NCBI GenBank assembly: GCA_910585995.1
Contig: CAJUGG010000094.1
Location: 1 to 64,000 of the forward strand
Length of the DNA stretch: 64,000 nucleotides
Source: an uncultured Lachnospiraceae bacterium
Lineage (GTDB): Bacteria > Bacillota > Clostridia > Lachnospirales > Lachnospiraceae
Reading direction: 5' to 3'
Shown here: positions 24,726 to 33,200 of the stretch, piece after piece
Layout: each line of letters starts with the position of its first letter
Position numbering within the stretch: position 1 is the first letter of the stretch
Translations under genes and position numbers: made by a program
Notes under the pieces: model-generated
What the model saw: the letters and a program-made list of their open reading frames with translations, nothing else
Told to the model about the DNA's origin: nothing
Database searches by the model: none

Positions 24726-24912
24726 GCTGTCGCAACATGGACGCTCTGACTCGCACAAAGAGTGCTGTGTAGATTGGAGCGGACAGTTTGCTGGTTTTGT
24801 ATGAGCCGGGCGAACACGTTTATGTGTACGACCGGAGCATACAAAGCCAGTGAACTGTCCGATACACTCTATGCAGACCTTTGTCGAGTCAGAGCGTCCA
24901 TGTTGCGACAGC
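24726..24912. repeat. Nested palindromic element, filled hairpin
   Basis: Outer arms GCTGTCGCAACATGG...CTGACTCG and their complement (24726-24753 and 24885-24912) enclose ACAAAG/CTTTGT and a 118-base core (24761-24878), AGTGCTGTGTAGATTGGAGC through GATACACTCTATGCAGAC. The core is itself palindromic, with an inner CTGG-TTTTGTATG / CATACAAA-GCCAG stem. It lies between convergent genes, so the outer hairpin may end both transcripts. The core recurs at 52809-52924 and, shortened, at 59821-59867. Confidence 0.85.
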
Positions 24913-24926
24913 CCCTGGCCGACCTC

Positions 24927-26237
24927 CTATAAAATATCAATATACTCCCCTGAAAGCGCCTTATTCATACTCCGTACCGCACAGAATTTCCCACACATAC
25001 TACAAGTATCACTATGGTCATCCTCCGGGCTTCTATCATCCCTAATCGCTTTTGCCGTCTCAGGATCTAAGGCACACGCAAACTGCGCATCCCAGTCCAG
25101 CCTCCGGCGGGCATCCGCCATACAATCATCGATCTGCCTCGCCCCCGGAACCCCTTTTGCAATATCCGCAGCATGTGCTGCGATCTTAGACGCAATAATC
25201 CCCTGTTTTACATCCTCCACATTGGGCAGAGCCAGATGTTCCGCCGGGGTTACATAACAAAGGAATGCAGCGCCATGCATCGCTGCCACTGCCCCTCCGA
25301 TGGCTCCGGTAATATGGTCATAGCCTGGCGCAATATCTGTCACCAAAGGTCCTAACACATAGAATGGCGCTCCCATACAGATACTCTTTTGGATCTCCAT
25401 GTTGGCTGCAACCTGGTCGAGCGGCACATGCCCTGGTCCCTCCACCATCACCTGAACATTATGATCCCAGGCGCGCTTCGTCAGTTCTCCCAGACGCACC
25501 AGCTCTTCGATCTGACACACATCTGTTGCATCCGCCAGGCAGCCAGGACGGCAGGCATCCCCCAGAGAGATGGTCACATCATACTCTTCACAGATCTTTA
25601 AGATCTCATCATAATACTCATAAAATGGATTTTCTTCCCCTGTCATACTCATCCAGGCAAAGACCAGACTTCCTCCACGGCTTACAATGTTCATCTTCCG
25701 CTTATGCTTACGGATCTGCTCGATGGTCTTCCTTGTAATCCCACAGTGCAACGTCACAAAATCCACTCCATCCATGGCATGCAGGCGAACCACATCCACA
25801 AAATCCTTTGCTGTCAGCGCCGCGAGATCTCTCTGGTAATGAATCACGCTGTCATAGACCGGCACCGTCCCGATCATAGCCGGGCACTCGCTTGTCAGCT
25901 TCCTACGAAATGGCTGTGTGTCTCCATGGCTGGACAGATCCATAATCGCCTCCGCCCCCAGTCTCACTGCACTCATCACCTTTTCCATCTCCATCTCATA
26001 GTCCTTACAGTCCCTAGAGACTCCAAGATTCACATTGATCTTTGTACGCAGCATACTCCCCACCCCTTCCGGGTCCAGACAAGTATGCCTTTTATTGGCA
26101 CAGATCGCCACTTTCCCCTCTGCCACCAGTTTCTGTAGCTGCTCCACTGGCATCTGTTCCTTCTTGGCCACTGTCTCCATCTGCGAGGTCACAATCCCCT
26201 TCCTCGCCGCATCCATCTGTGTCGTATATTCTCTCAT
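24927..26237 (-). CDS. thiC: Phosphomethylpyrimidine synthase ThiC
   Basis: 436-residue radical SAM enzyme turning aminoimidazole ribotide into hydroxymethylpyrimidine phosphate. The atypical C-terminal cluster motif CSMCGKFCAVR (CxxCxxxxC) lies near residue 408. The conserved MVEGPGHVPLDQVAANM, YVLGPLVTDIAPGYDHI and GAIGGAVAAMHGA segments are intact. Start overlaps the thiE-thiD stop (ATGA). Last gene of the TPP-riboswitch operon; it ends 14 bases from the nested palindrome. Confidence 0.97.
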   Translation of the reverse strand: MREYTTQMDAARKGIVTSQMETVAKKEQMPVEQLQKLVAEGKVAICANKRHTCLDPEGVGSMLRTKINVNLGVSRDCKDYEMEMEKVMSAVRLGAEAIMDLSSHGDTQPFRRKLTSECPAMIGTVPVYDSVIHYQRDLAALTAKDFVDVVRLHAMDGVDFVTLHCGITRKTIEQIRKHKRKMNIVSRGGSLVFAWMSMTGEENPFYEYYDEILKICEEYDVTISLGDACRPGCLADATDVCQIEELVRLGELTKRAWDHNVQVMVEGPGHVPLDQVAANMEIQKSICMGAPFYVLGPLVTDIAPGYDHITGAIGGAVAAMHGAAFLCYVTPAEHLALPNVEDVKQGIIASKIAAHAADIAKGVPGARQIDDCMADARRRLDWDAQFACALDPETAKAIRDDRSPEDDHSDTCSMCGKFCAVRSMNKALSGEYIDIL

Positions 26238-27658
26238 CTAAACATTCCTCCACTATGATACAAAGGCCCTGTTCCGCGTCCCAAGGAAAGCGGTATCCGC
26301 AATACCCCGGCCAAATACTCTTTGGCCTTTTGTACAGACTCCGCCAACCCATACCCCTTGGCGAGATTGCACGCTATCGCACTCGACAACGTGCATCCTG
26401 TCCCATGTGTATTGGGATTGTCAATCCGCTCTCCTCTGAACCAGACAGGTTCCTCTGATCCATACAACAGATCATTGGCATCGCCTGCCCGATGCCCTCC
26501 TTTGCAGAGCACCGCACAGTGAAATCGCTCATATAAAAGCCGCGCCGCCTGTTCCATATCCGCCTCATCTTCGATCTTTCTTGCTGTCAGCACCTCAGTC
26601 TCCGGTATATTCGGAGTGATCAGTTCTGCCAGAGGAAATAATTCCTTCTGCATCGCCTGGATGGCCTCTTCCTGCATCAGTTCAGAACCACTTGTAGAGA
26701 CCATCACCGGATCTAACACCACATGTCTGGCCTGATACTGCCGAAGCTTTCGGGCTGTCACTTTGATCAATTCCACATTAGGGAGCATCCCGATCTTCAC
26801 GGCATCCACAGCGATATCAGTAAAAATACCATCCAACTGTTTCTCCAAAAAATCCGGACTTACTTCCTCGATTCCATAGATACCGGTCGTATTCTGTGCG
26901 GTCAGAGCTGTGACAGCACTCATGGCATAGACGCCGTGGACAGTCATCGTCTTAATGTCTGCCTGGATACCGGCTCCTCCGCTGGAATCACTTCCCGCAA
27001 TGGTAAGTGCCGTATGTACTTTGAGAGCATCCACCCGATGCAACAGGTTCCGGACGGCTCTTGTCTTGTCCTCAGCTCCAAACAAAGCGCTGATCACCGC
27101 CACACCGTCGATACCTGTCCCGGACAGTGCCCCAATATTTCCCGAATGAATCCCGCCAATGGCAACCACTGGTATGGTTACAGACTGGCAGATACTCTGT
27201 AACACCTCCGTGGACAACGTTGCGGTATCCGTTTTGGTCGTACTTCCAAATACTGCACCACATCCAATATAATCCGCCCCGCTTTTTTGTGCCGCCAGGG
27301 CTTCTTCCACATTGTGTGCGCTGCCTCCGATCAGATAGCCGTCTCCTAACATCTGACGGGCCTTTTCGATTCCTATATCAGACAATCCCACATGTACGCC
27401 GTCCGCTCCCGCCATCTTCACAAGGTCCGGGCGGTCGTTAATAATCAATGGAACCCTATAGCGGCTGCATACCGCTTTTAGCTCTGTGGCTTCCTGTAAG
27501 ATCGTCGCATCATCTGCTTCTTTTTCCCTTAACTGTACGCAGCTAACGCCTGCTTTCAGCAGCTCTTCCACCACATCCGCCAGACGCTCCCCCGGCTTCA
27601 GCCAGCTTCGGTCTGTAACTGCATATAGTTTTAAGTAATTTTTACGAAAGTTTTGCAT
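26234..27658 (-). CDS. ThiE-ThiD fusion: thiamine phosphate synthase / HMP(-P) kinase
   Basis: 474 residues joining two enzymes. Residues 1-205 are ThiE (LYAVTDRSWLKPGERL, CVQLREKEADD, IINDRPDL, GADGVHVG, SAHNVEEALAA, PVVAIGGIHSGNI), which couples pyrimidine and thiazole phosphates. Residues from about 212 are ThiD (TIAGSDSSGGAGIQADIKT, VLDPVMVSTSGSEL, ITPNIPETEVL, NTHGTGCTLSSAIA), which phosphorylates HMP twice. Start at 27658 with AGGAGG upstream; it overlaps thiM by 17 bases. Fusion of these two activities is known in other bacteria, here in the order ThiE then ThiD. Confidence 0.95.
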   Translation of the reverse strand: MQNFRKNYLKLYAVTDRSWLKPGERLADVVEELLKAGVSCVQLREKEADDATILQEATELKAVCSRYRVPLIINDRPDLVKMAGADGVHVGLSDIGIEKARQMLGDGYLIGGSAHNVEEALAAQKSGADYIGCGAVFGSTTKTDTATLSTEVLQSICQSVTIPVVAIGGIHSGNIGALSGTGIDGVAVISALFGAEDKTRAVRNLLHRVDALKVHTALTIAGSDSSGGAGIQADIKTMTVHGVYAMSAVTALTAQNTTGIYGIEEVSPDFLEKQLDGIFTDIAVDAVKIGMLPNVELIKVTARKLRQYQARHVVLDPVMVSTSGSELMQEEAIQAMQKELFPLAELITPNIPETEVLTARKIEDEADMEQAARLLYERFHCAVLCKGGHRAGDANDLLYGSEEPVWFRGERIDNPNTHGTGCTLSSAIACNLAKGYGLAESVQKAKEYLAGVLRIPLSLGRGTGPLYHSGGMFR

Positions 27659-28448
27659 CTGTCCTCCTAGTACCATGGCAGAGTCCATCGAGTGCGTCAA
27701 AAAGATGGACATAGAAACTCCCAATCCCTTTTTGCGTCCGGTCTGTCAGGATACCCGCCCGATAAGCACTCTCTTTCCAGATACTTCCGGCTGCGCAGGC
27801 GGCTTCATAGGGCGCTAGGCCTGTTCCGCTAAATAACGCGCACAGCGCTGAAAGCATACATCCGCTGCCGGTTATACGAGTGATCCTTGCGTCTCCGCCT
27901 GTCAAAAAGATGGAACGCTCTCCGTCCGATACGGCATCTACTTCTCCACTGATCAATGCCGTACATCCATATGTCTGTGCCAGCATCTCTGCTATTTTTA
28001 ACTGTACTTTTTCTCCCAGCACCATGCTGCTGTCCACACCGCCCTGACTCGTTCTTTCCATATTTAAGAGCGCGCAGGCTTCTTCTTGATTACACCGTAT
28101 AATGGAAGGCTCCACTTTATCCAGCATCACCCTCATCGTTCTGCTGCGAAATTGACTCGCTCCCACTCCTACCGGGTCTAACACCACCGGATGCTCTAAC
28201 TCATTGGCTTTGATCCCGGCGATCATGCAGGCACAGAGTTTCTCCTCATTGGGCACTCCTGTGTTGAGAAGCGTCGCCTGACAAAAGGCAGTCAACTCCT
28301 GCACTTCTAACTGGTCCTCTCCCATAATCGCGCTTCCGCCTGCTGCCAACAGCACATTAGCCACTTCCCTCATGGACACTGGATTAGTCAGACAGTGCAC
28401 TCTTGGCGCTGTCTTATGTAATTGCTGAATCCATACATCCTTGACCAT
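27642..28448 (-). CDS. thiM: Hydroxyethylthiazole kinase
   Basis: 268-residue ribokinase-like enzyme salvaging thiazole: it phosphorylates 4-methyl-5-hydroxyethylthiazole. Hallmarks are PRVHCLTNPVSMREVANVLLA (substrate loop), VLDPVGVGASQFR, IRCNQEEACAL and the anion-hole GSGCMLSALCALF. Together with ThiW it forms a thiazole uptake and salvage route feeding ThiE. It follows thiW by three bases. Confidence 0.96.
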   Translation of the reverse strand: MVKDVWIQQLHKTAPRVHCLTNPVSMREVANVLLAAGGSAIMGEDQLEVQELTAFCQATLLNTGVPNEEKLCACMIAGIKANELEHPVVLDPVGVGASQFRSRTMRVMLDKVEPSIIRCNQEEACALLNMERTSQGGVDSSMVLGEKVQLKIAEMLAQTYGCTALISGEVDAVSDGERSIFLTGGDARITRITGSGCMLSALCALFSGTGLAPYEAACAAGSIWKESAYRAGILTDRTQKGIGSFYVHLFDALDGLCHGTRRTDAKLS

Positions 28449-28451
28449 ACT

Positions 28452-28961
28452 CTATCTCACTCTCTTAAATGGTTCTAAGACTCTGCTCTTTTCTAACATC
28501 GTCACCAGTCCATAAGCCAAGATGCTGCCCGCCACCGTCGAGATCATAAAAGGCATGATATAGACAAACAGCCCCGCTGGATTTACCCCCATCAAAAGCT
28601 TTGCCACCGGATAGGCCAAAAGCCCTCCTAGAACACCCGTTCCCAGGCTCTCCGCTGTACAGGTCATGGTCAGCTTTTTCGTAGCTGCATAGACCATCCC
28701 GCAGCACAGAGCACCTGCCATACTTCCGGGAAATGCCATCAAACTGCCAATTCCCATCAGATTCCGCAGAAGACTGGCACAAAAAGCAATGCAAAATCCC
28801 CACCAGGGTCCAAGGAAAACCGCTGCAAGAATATTTACCATATGCTGTATCGGAGCACATTTACTCCCTGCCACTGGTATACTCAGCAGACTTCCTGCCA
28901 CCGCCACTGCAGTCAGTACGCCAGCCAAAGCCAGCTTTTTCGTCGTTTCCTGTTGTCTCAT
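28452..28961 (-). CDS. thiW: ThiW, ECF-transporter thiazole-binding S component
   Basis: 169 residues with about five hydrophobic segments. KLALAGVLTAVAVAGSLLSIP and GSKCAPIQHMVNILAAVFLGPWWGF (N-terminal half) are typical of ThiW. It captures thiazole and works with an energy-coupling module encoded elsewhere. Start at 28961, after GAGGAGAG; the six-residue extension has no site. First gene downstream of the TPP riboswitch. Confidence 0.92.
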   Translation of the reverse strand: MRQQETTKKLALAGVLTAVAVAGSLLSIPVAGSKCAPIQHMVNILAAVFLGPWWGFCIAFCASLLRNLMGIGSLMAFPGSMAGALCCGMVYAATKKLTMTCTAESLGTGVLGGLLAYPVAKLLMGVNPAGLFVYIMPFMISTVAGSILAYGLVTMLEKSRVLEPFKRVR

Positions 28962-29008
28962 AAAATCTCTCCTCTCCAATATTTGCCAATCTATTCATAT
29001 TGCGGACA

Positions 29009-29046
29009 GACAATAGAATGCAGGCTTCTCCAGCAAACCTATTGTC
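29009..29046 (-). repeat. Dispersed 38-bp imperfect palindrome, copy 2
   Basis: GACAATAG and CTATTGTC arms; sequence nearly identical to 861-898. It lies four bases after the T run of the riboswitch terminator. Confidence 0.7.
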
Positions 29047-29049
29047 ACG

Positions 29050-29078
29050 AAAAAAGACTGCCGCAATATACGACAGTC
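29050..29078 (-). terminator. Riboswitch-controlled terminator of the thi operon
   Basis: GACTGTCG / CGGCAGTC stem on the minus strand (29078-29056) followed by six T. It lies just downstream of the TPP aptamer, so TPP binding would favour it. Confidence 0.85.
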
Positions 29079-29097
29079 CTCTACACTTCTGGTATCT

Positions 29098-29182
29098 GTC
29101 CCTACGTTGGCATTATCCAAATCAGGTTATGGGTCGAAACAAGATCAGTTTCCTCTCAGCCGACTCTTTTATCAGCTCCCCT
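29098..29182 (-). promoter_or_regulatory. TPP riboswitch (THI element)
   Basis: On the minus strand the conserved blocks are in order: GGGGAGC, GGCTGAGAGGA, GACCC, ACCTGAT, TGGATAATGCCAACG and TAGGGA. These are the helices and TPP-binding bulges of the THI element. It controls thiW-thiM-thiED-thiC by transcription termination through the hairpin at 29050-29078. Confidence 0.97.
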
Positions 29183-29192
29183 TGACGTTTTT

Positions 29193-29221
29193 ATTATAAA
29201 ACCATATGGGAAAAATTGCAA
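29193..29221 (-). promoter_or_regulatory. Promoter of the thi operon
   Basis: TTGCAA (29221-29216) and TATAAT (29198-29193) spaced 17 bases on the minus strand, directly upstream of the TPP aptamer. Confidence 0.8.
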
Positions 29222-29237
29222 CTGCTTTTTGCAGGAT

Positions 29238-30251
29238 CTATATCTTAACTTTATCTTTCCACTGTTTGCAAATAGTATCTATATCTCCTGAAAAATTACC
29301 AACAATTTTCAAAGACCCATCAGCAAAAATTGCTGCTATACTTGACCTGCTGCAAGTGATCGCAATGACATCTTTCCAGTTAGCAGCAGATGAGCGATTC
29401 ATATCTAAAAATGGCTTACACGTTCCTGCTAATTTCACATCTCCTTCTCTTGTAAGTCCAACCGCGTAAGAGCTGTCTGCCTTCACAGATACTATATCTT
29501 TCCAGTTTTCCACATCACTTCTTGGATCATTTTTTCTTCCGGCAAAAGAGACTGTTCCGTCTTCAAACAGAGCGATACTGCAATCCGTAGAAGCACATAT
29601 TGCTCTTACATCTTTCCAGCCAGCCACCTGATCGACAACGGACTGCTCAATCATTTCACCAGCTATTTTAACTCTTTTGTCTTTTGTAAGTCCCAACACA
29701 TGAAAGGAACCACATGCTAAAGCAGTAATATCCGTCCAGGTTTTAATCTGAGGGTCAAGCACTGCACCTGATATAGCAATACGCCCATCCTCTCCAACCA
29801 CATAAATACAATTGGGCGCACATAATAGGAAAGAAACAGATGCTGTTCCTTGTACATTGCACTGACCATAGTTGTTGTCTCCCTGAGCTTTTATTTTCCC
29901 GCTGCTAAAAAGAATTGCCGAGTTTCTTTCACTTCTGCTATATTGAATGACATTCTTTTTTTCCTCTACAGAACCATCCGAAGCAAAAATCAAAAGTTTC
30001 TTCTCATCAGGAGCATAATAAGCCACTTGATCTCCACTTAAAAAAAAGAGATTTTTTTGAGAAAACAAAGACATCTTATCCATCCTTAACTTTTCTCTCA
30101 TTTTTTCAATCTTAGTTTTCCACAATGACAGACTTATGTCTCCAGAAAAATAATTCATATATGCATATGCAAAGCCACATTGATTACAAGAAATATCAGA
30201 TAGCTTCAAAGCAGGAGATTTACAGCCACATACAGGACAAATCATTTCCAT
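29238..30251 (-). CDS. Zinc-ribbon plus RCC1-like beta-propeller protein
   Basis: 337 residues. CPVCG (5-9) and CNQCG (22-26) form an N-terminal zinc ribbon. From about residue 75 onward come five to six repeats of 45-50 residues with the pattern W-x-D-I/V-x-A/S-I/V-x-C/A ... S-x-A/V-L/G-x-x-x-D-G-x-V-x-x-A-G, an RCC1-like propeller (for example GWKDVRAICASTDCSIALF, then NWKDIVSVKADSSYAVGLT). No signal peptide. Such propellers usually bind proteins or peptides. Last gene of the leftward chaperone/AAA operon, 31 bases after the giant AAA-protease gene. Function unknown; a recognition or scaffold subunit is the natural guess. Confidence 0.75.
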   Translation of the reverse strand: MEMICPVCGCKSPALKLSDISCNQCGFAYAYMNYFSGDISLSLWKTKIEKMREKLRMDKMSLFSQKNLFFLSGDQVAYYAPDEKKLLIFASDGSVEEKKNVIQYSRSERNSAILFSSGKIKAQGDNNYGQCNVQGTASVSFLLCAPNCIYVVGEDGRIAISGAVLDPQIKTWTDITALACGSFHVLGLTKDKRVKIAGEMIEQSVVDQVAGWKDVRAICASTDCSIALFEDGTVSFAGRKNDPRSDVENWKDIVSVKADSSYAVGLTREGDVKLAGTCKPFLDMNRSSAANWKDVIAITCSRSSIAAIFADGSLKIVGNFSGDIDTICKQWKDKVKI

Positions 30252-30282
30252 TATATTTCACCTCACAGTCAACCATCTTATA

Positions 30283-33200
30283 TTATCCTTTCATGACATA
30301 TTTATCCCAAAAATAACGGATCGGATAAAAGAAATTCAGCTCATCAAGACTGCCATCTTTGCATGGTATGATAGAGCCTGAGAAAACACCAATCATACAT
30401 CCGTCACTTTTTGATATCACAGGGCTTCCAGAGTTTCCATGTAATCCTGTTGTATCAATGTAATAGCGTGTAATGTCCTCCACGCTCTGAACAGATGCTA
30501 TTCGTCCACTAAAATGACTTGCAGCAAGATCTTCCACACGATTGCCGGTGAGTATTGCCCCTAATGGAAACCCAATCAGCAAAGTTTCTTCACCTGACTG
30601 GATCTCTATATCGGCAGGCCGTAATGTAACAGGCTTAAAATTAATTCCTTTCATCTGTATCACAGCCATATCGCAATCGCCAAATACAGGGTCCAGTATT
30701 TCACACTCAAACCATCTGTAATCTCCACCTGCCATACCAGGATTATATATTCGCGCCCTTATTCGGTCTGCTCCTTTGATAACATGTGCACAAGTTAAAA
30801 TATGCCCGGTTGTGGTAACAATACTTCCTGTTCCTTCTCCCTGCTTAATCCCTTTACTGTATATTTCCAAAAGAACAATGCTCTGTGAATATTCATGAAC
30901 CTTTTCCGCCAGATTATTATCTGTAATCTTATTCTCACAAGCGAATATCATATCAGCTTCAGGAATCACAGCCCTTCTTCTCTTTCTGCTCACAATACTT
31001 CTGAACTTTTTGGGAATGTCTTGTTCCGTCAGATAATCTGCCACATCCATAGGAGCCTTCCCTTCGATTCCATATTCCAAATCCAGCCGTTCAAGCAATT
31101 CGTCAACCGAATCATGTAAATAATTTCTGACAAATCTTGCGTTACCAAAGTCAGAATTGCCGCCTTTAACGATCCTGTGAAATAGTTCCAATGATCGCTT
31201 TCTGTATCCATCACTCAATCTCAGTGGATAAGGTGTACCAATTTGAAGGACAGAATTTGCATTTAACGCCATATGATCAAGAATTTCAACGAGTTCTTCT
31301 GGTGTATAATCATCAAATTGAATCACACTATTGGCCGTTCCAAATCTGCTGGCCAATCCGCTGTCAGCTTCAAATAATACAGCCATATCTCTGGGATATC
31401 CCGCAAGAATGATACAAGTATCTTTTATAATCTCTGTGTCTTCAAGAACCGTAAGAAGTTTTTTTATAACTGTTCTGCCATTTATTGTTTCTGCCAATTG
31501 ATGCGCTTCATCGATAAACAGAATCCCATTTTTTGCAAGCTTTATGATTTGGTCAAACTCATTCACATGATCGCACATTTGACGGGCAGTTCTTATAATA
31601 ACATGCCCTTGAGAAAGAGTCCCTGTGGCTTTTAGGATTCCTCCCATCAGTCTTGCAATGGTTGTCTTTCCCACTCCAGGATTTCCAATATAGCAATAAA
31701 GACCCGGATTTACCGTTCCATTTGGCATCCTTCGCAATCTTCTTTCGATCACATGAATAGAATCTTTCACCCGTTTCAGCCCAGTCATTGCTTCAAGCTC
31801 CTGCAATGCATGTTCCGATAGGATCCGGTTAGAGACCATATACTTTTCCATATTTTTAGGAAACATAGTTCGAGTAATGAATCTTTTTTTCAATGTATAA
31901 GCTGAACCATGATCCATAATTTCACTTGTGAAAATGGTTCCTTTCTCTCTCTTCCAGTTTTGAATCAGTTCGCTAATCAACTGCTCGATTTCTTTCCCAT
32001 TCCCCCAGGATAAAACAGCATCACCTAATCCGCCTTTGTCACTTACCCAATTCAAAAAAATATCTGGCAAAAGATTTTTTACATCATCCTCAAATTCCAT
32101 ACTGTCTCTGGTTTTCAAATCAAAGATATGAAACATGTCCTCATAGCCAAGATCATCAAAGACAAATTGTCTGCTCAAATGACTTCTGACAGACGGAAAC
32201 ATTTTCAGAAACTCTTCCATCCCATCTACAGTATCCAGAAAAACGACGCAAAGATCACTGAAATGTTCACCCATAGCGCTGACAATCACGCCAAGTGCTT
32301 CTGGTCCGAATGTGTTATCATTTGCATTTTTAGGCAGCATCGTACTTGGGTAAGTGATAACCAGCGTTCCTCCAACCGCCTGCTCAATGATATTTTGCGT
32401 TTTAGCAGCAGTCTGTCCAACATATCCTGCTTCAAGATCTGCTTTTCCTGCAAATATAACATCGTCTTTCTCAAGAAACCCAAGCTCTTTTCTGGCAAAT
32501 GCCATTGTTCTGATCGAAGTATGTCTCCCTGAGCCTTCTGGACCTGCAATCGAATAATGCATTCCCACATCTGTTTTGCCGTCAAAAAACACATCCTCTT
32601 CACCCTGAACAAATAACGATTCTATATACTCAACTAATTCTGATTTTCCATATAGCTCAGATAATAATGTCTTGGTATTTCTCTCACCTTTTGGCACTCT
32701 TCCTACCGGACCAGCAAACTGCAGAAACGATTCAGGAATGTCCTCTTCCGTCAATGTTTTTCTTTCAAGAACATCCACTTTTTCGACCTGCTCTTTCGAT
32801 ATGATACTGTTTTCGTCTCCCATATATTTTCTATTCAGTCTTTTCGTACGCGCAGCAATGGATTCTGGAAGATACACATCTCTGATAAATCCCCCATTTC
32901 CAAAATGCAACGGCTTATGCTCAAGATAGTGTTCCAAAGCAACTTTACTTCTTAATCGATACGCCTGAAATTCAGGACCATCGGTTCTCTCTCCTCTCTC
33001 CGCCGCCATCACTTCCAGAATCTGTACAAGTTCCGAAGCAGTATAATCATCAAATCGTATTCTGTGGTTAATTGGGAATCTTCTGGATAGTCCTTGATCT
33101 ACTGTTAAAAATCTTTTCATTTCTGCCGGATATCCGGCACAGATAAAGCAAGTATCTGCATGGATCTCTGGATCCTCAATCAGTGGAACCAATTCCCGAA

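Noticed and set aside
24641..24844. Minus-strand frame in the nested palindrome, with a counterpart at 52581-52913 sharing TVRSNLHSTI
   Set aside because: Both frames are translations of the repeated palindromic core; no ribosome-binding site and no conservation beyond the DNA repeat.
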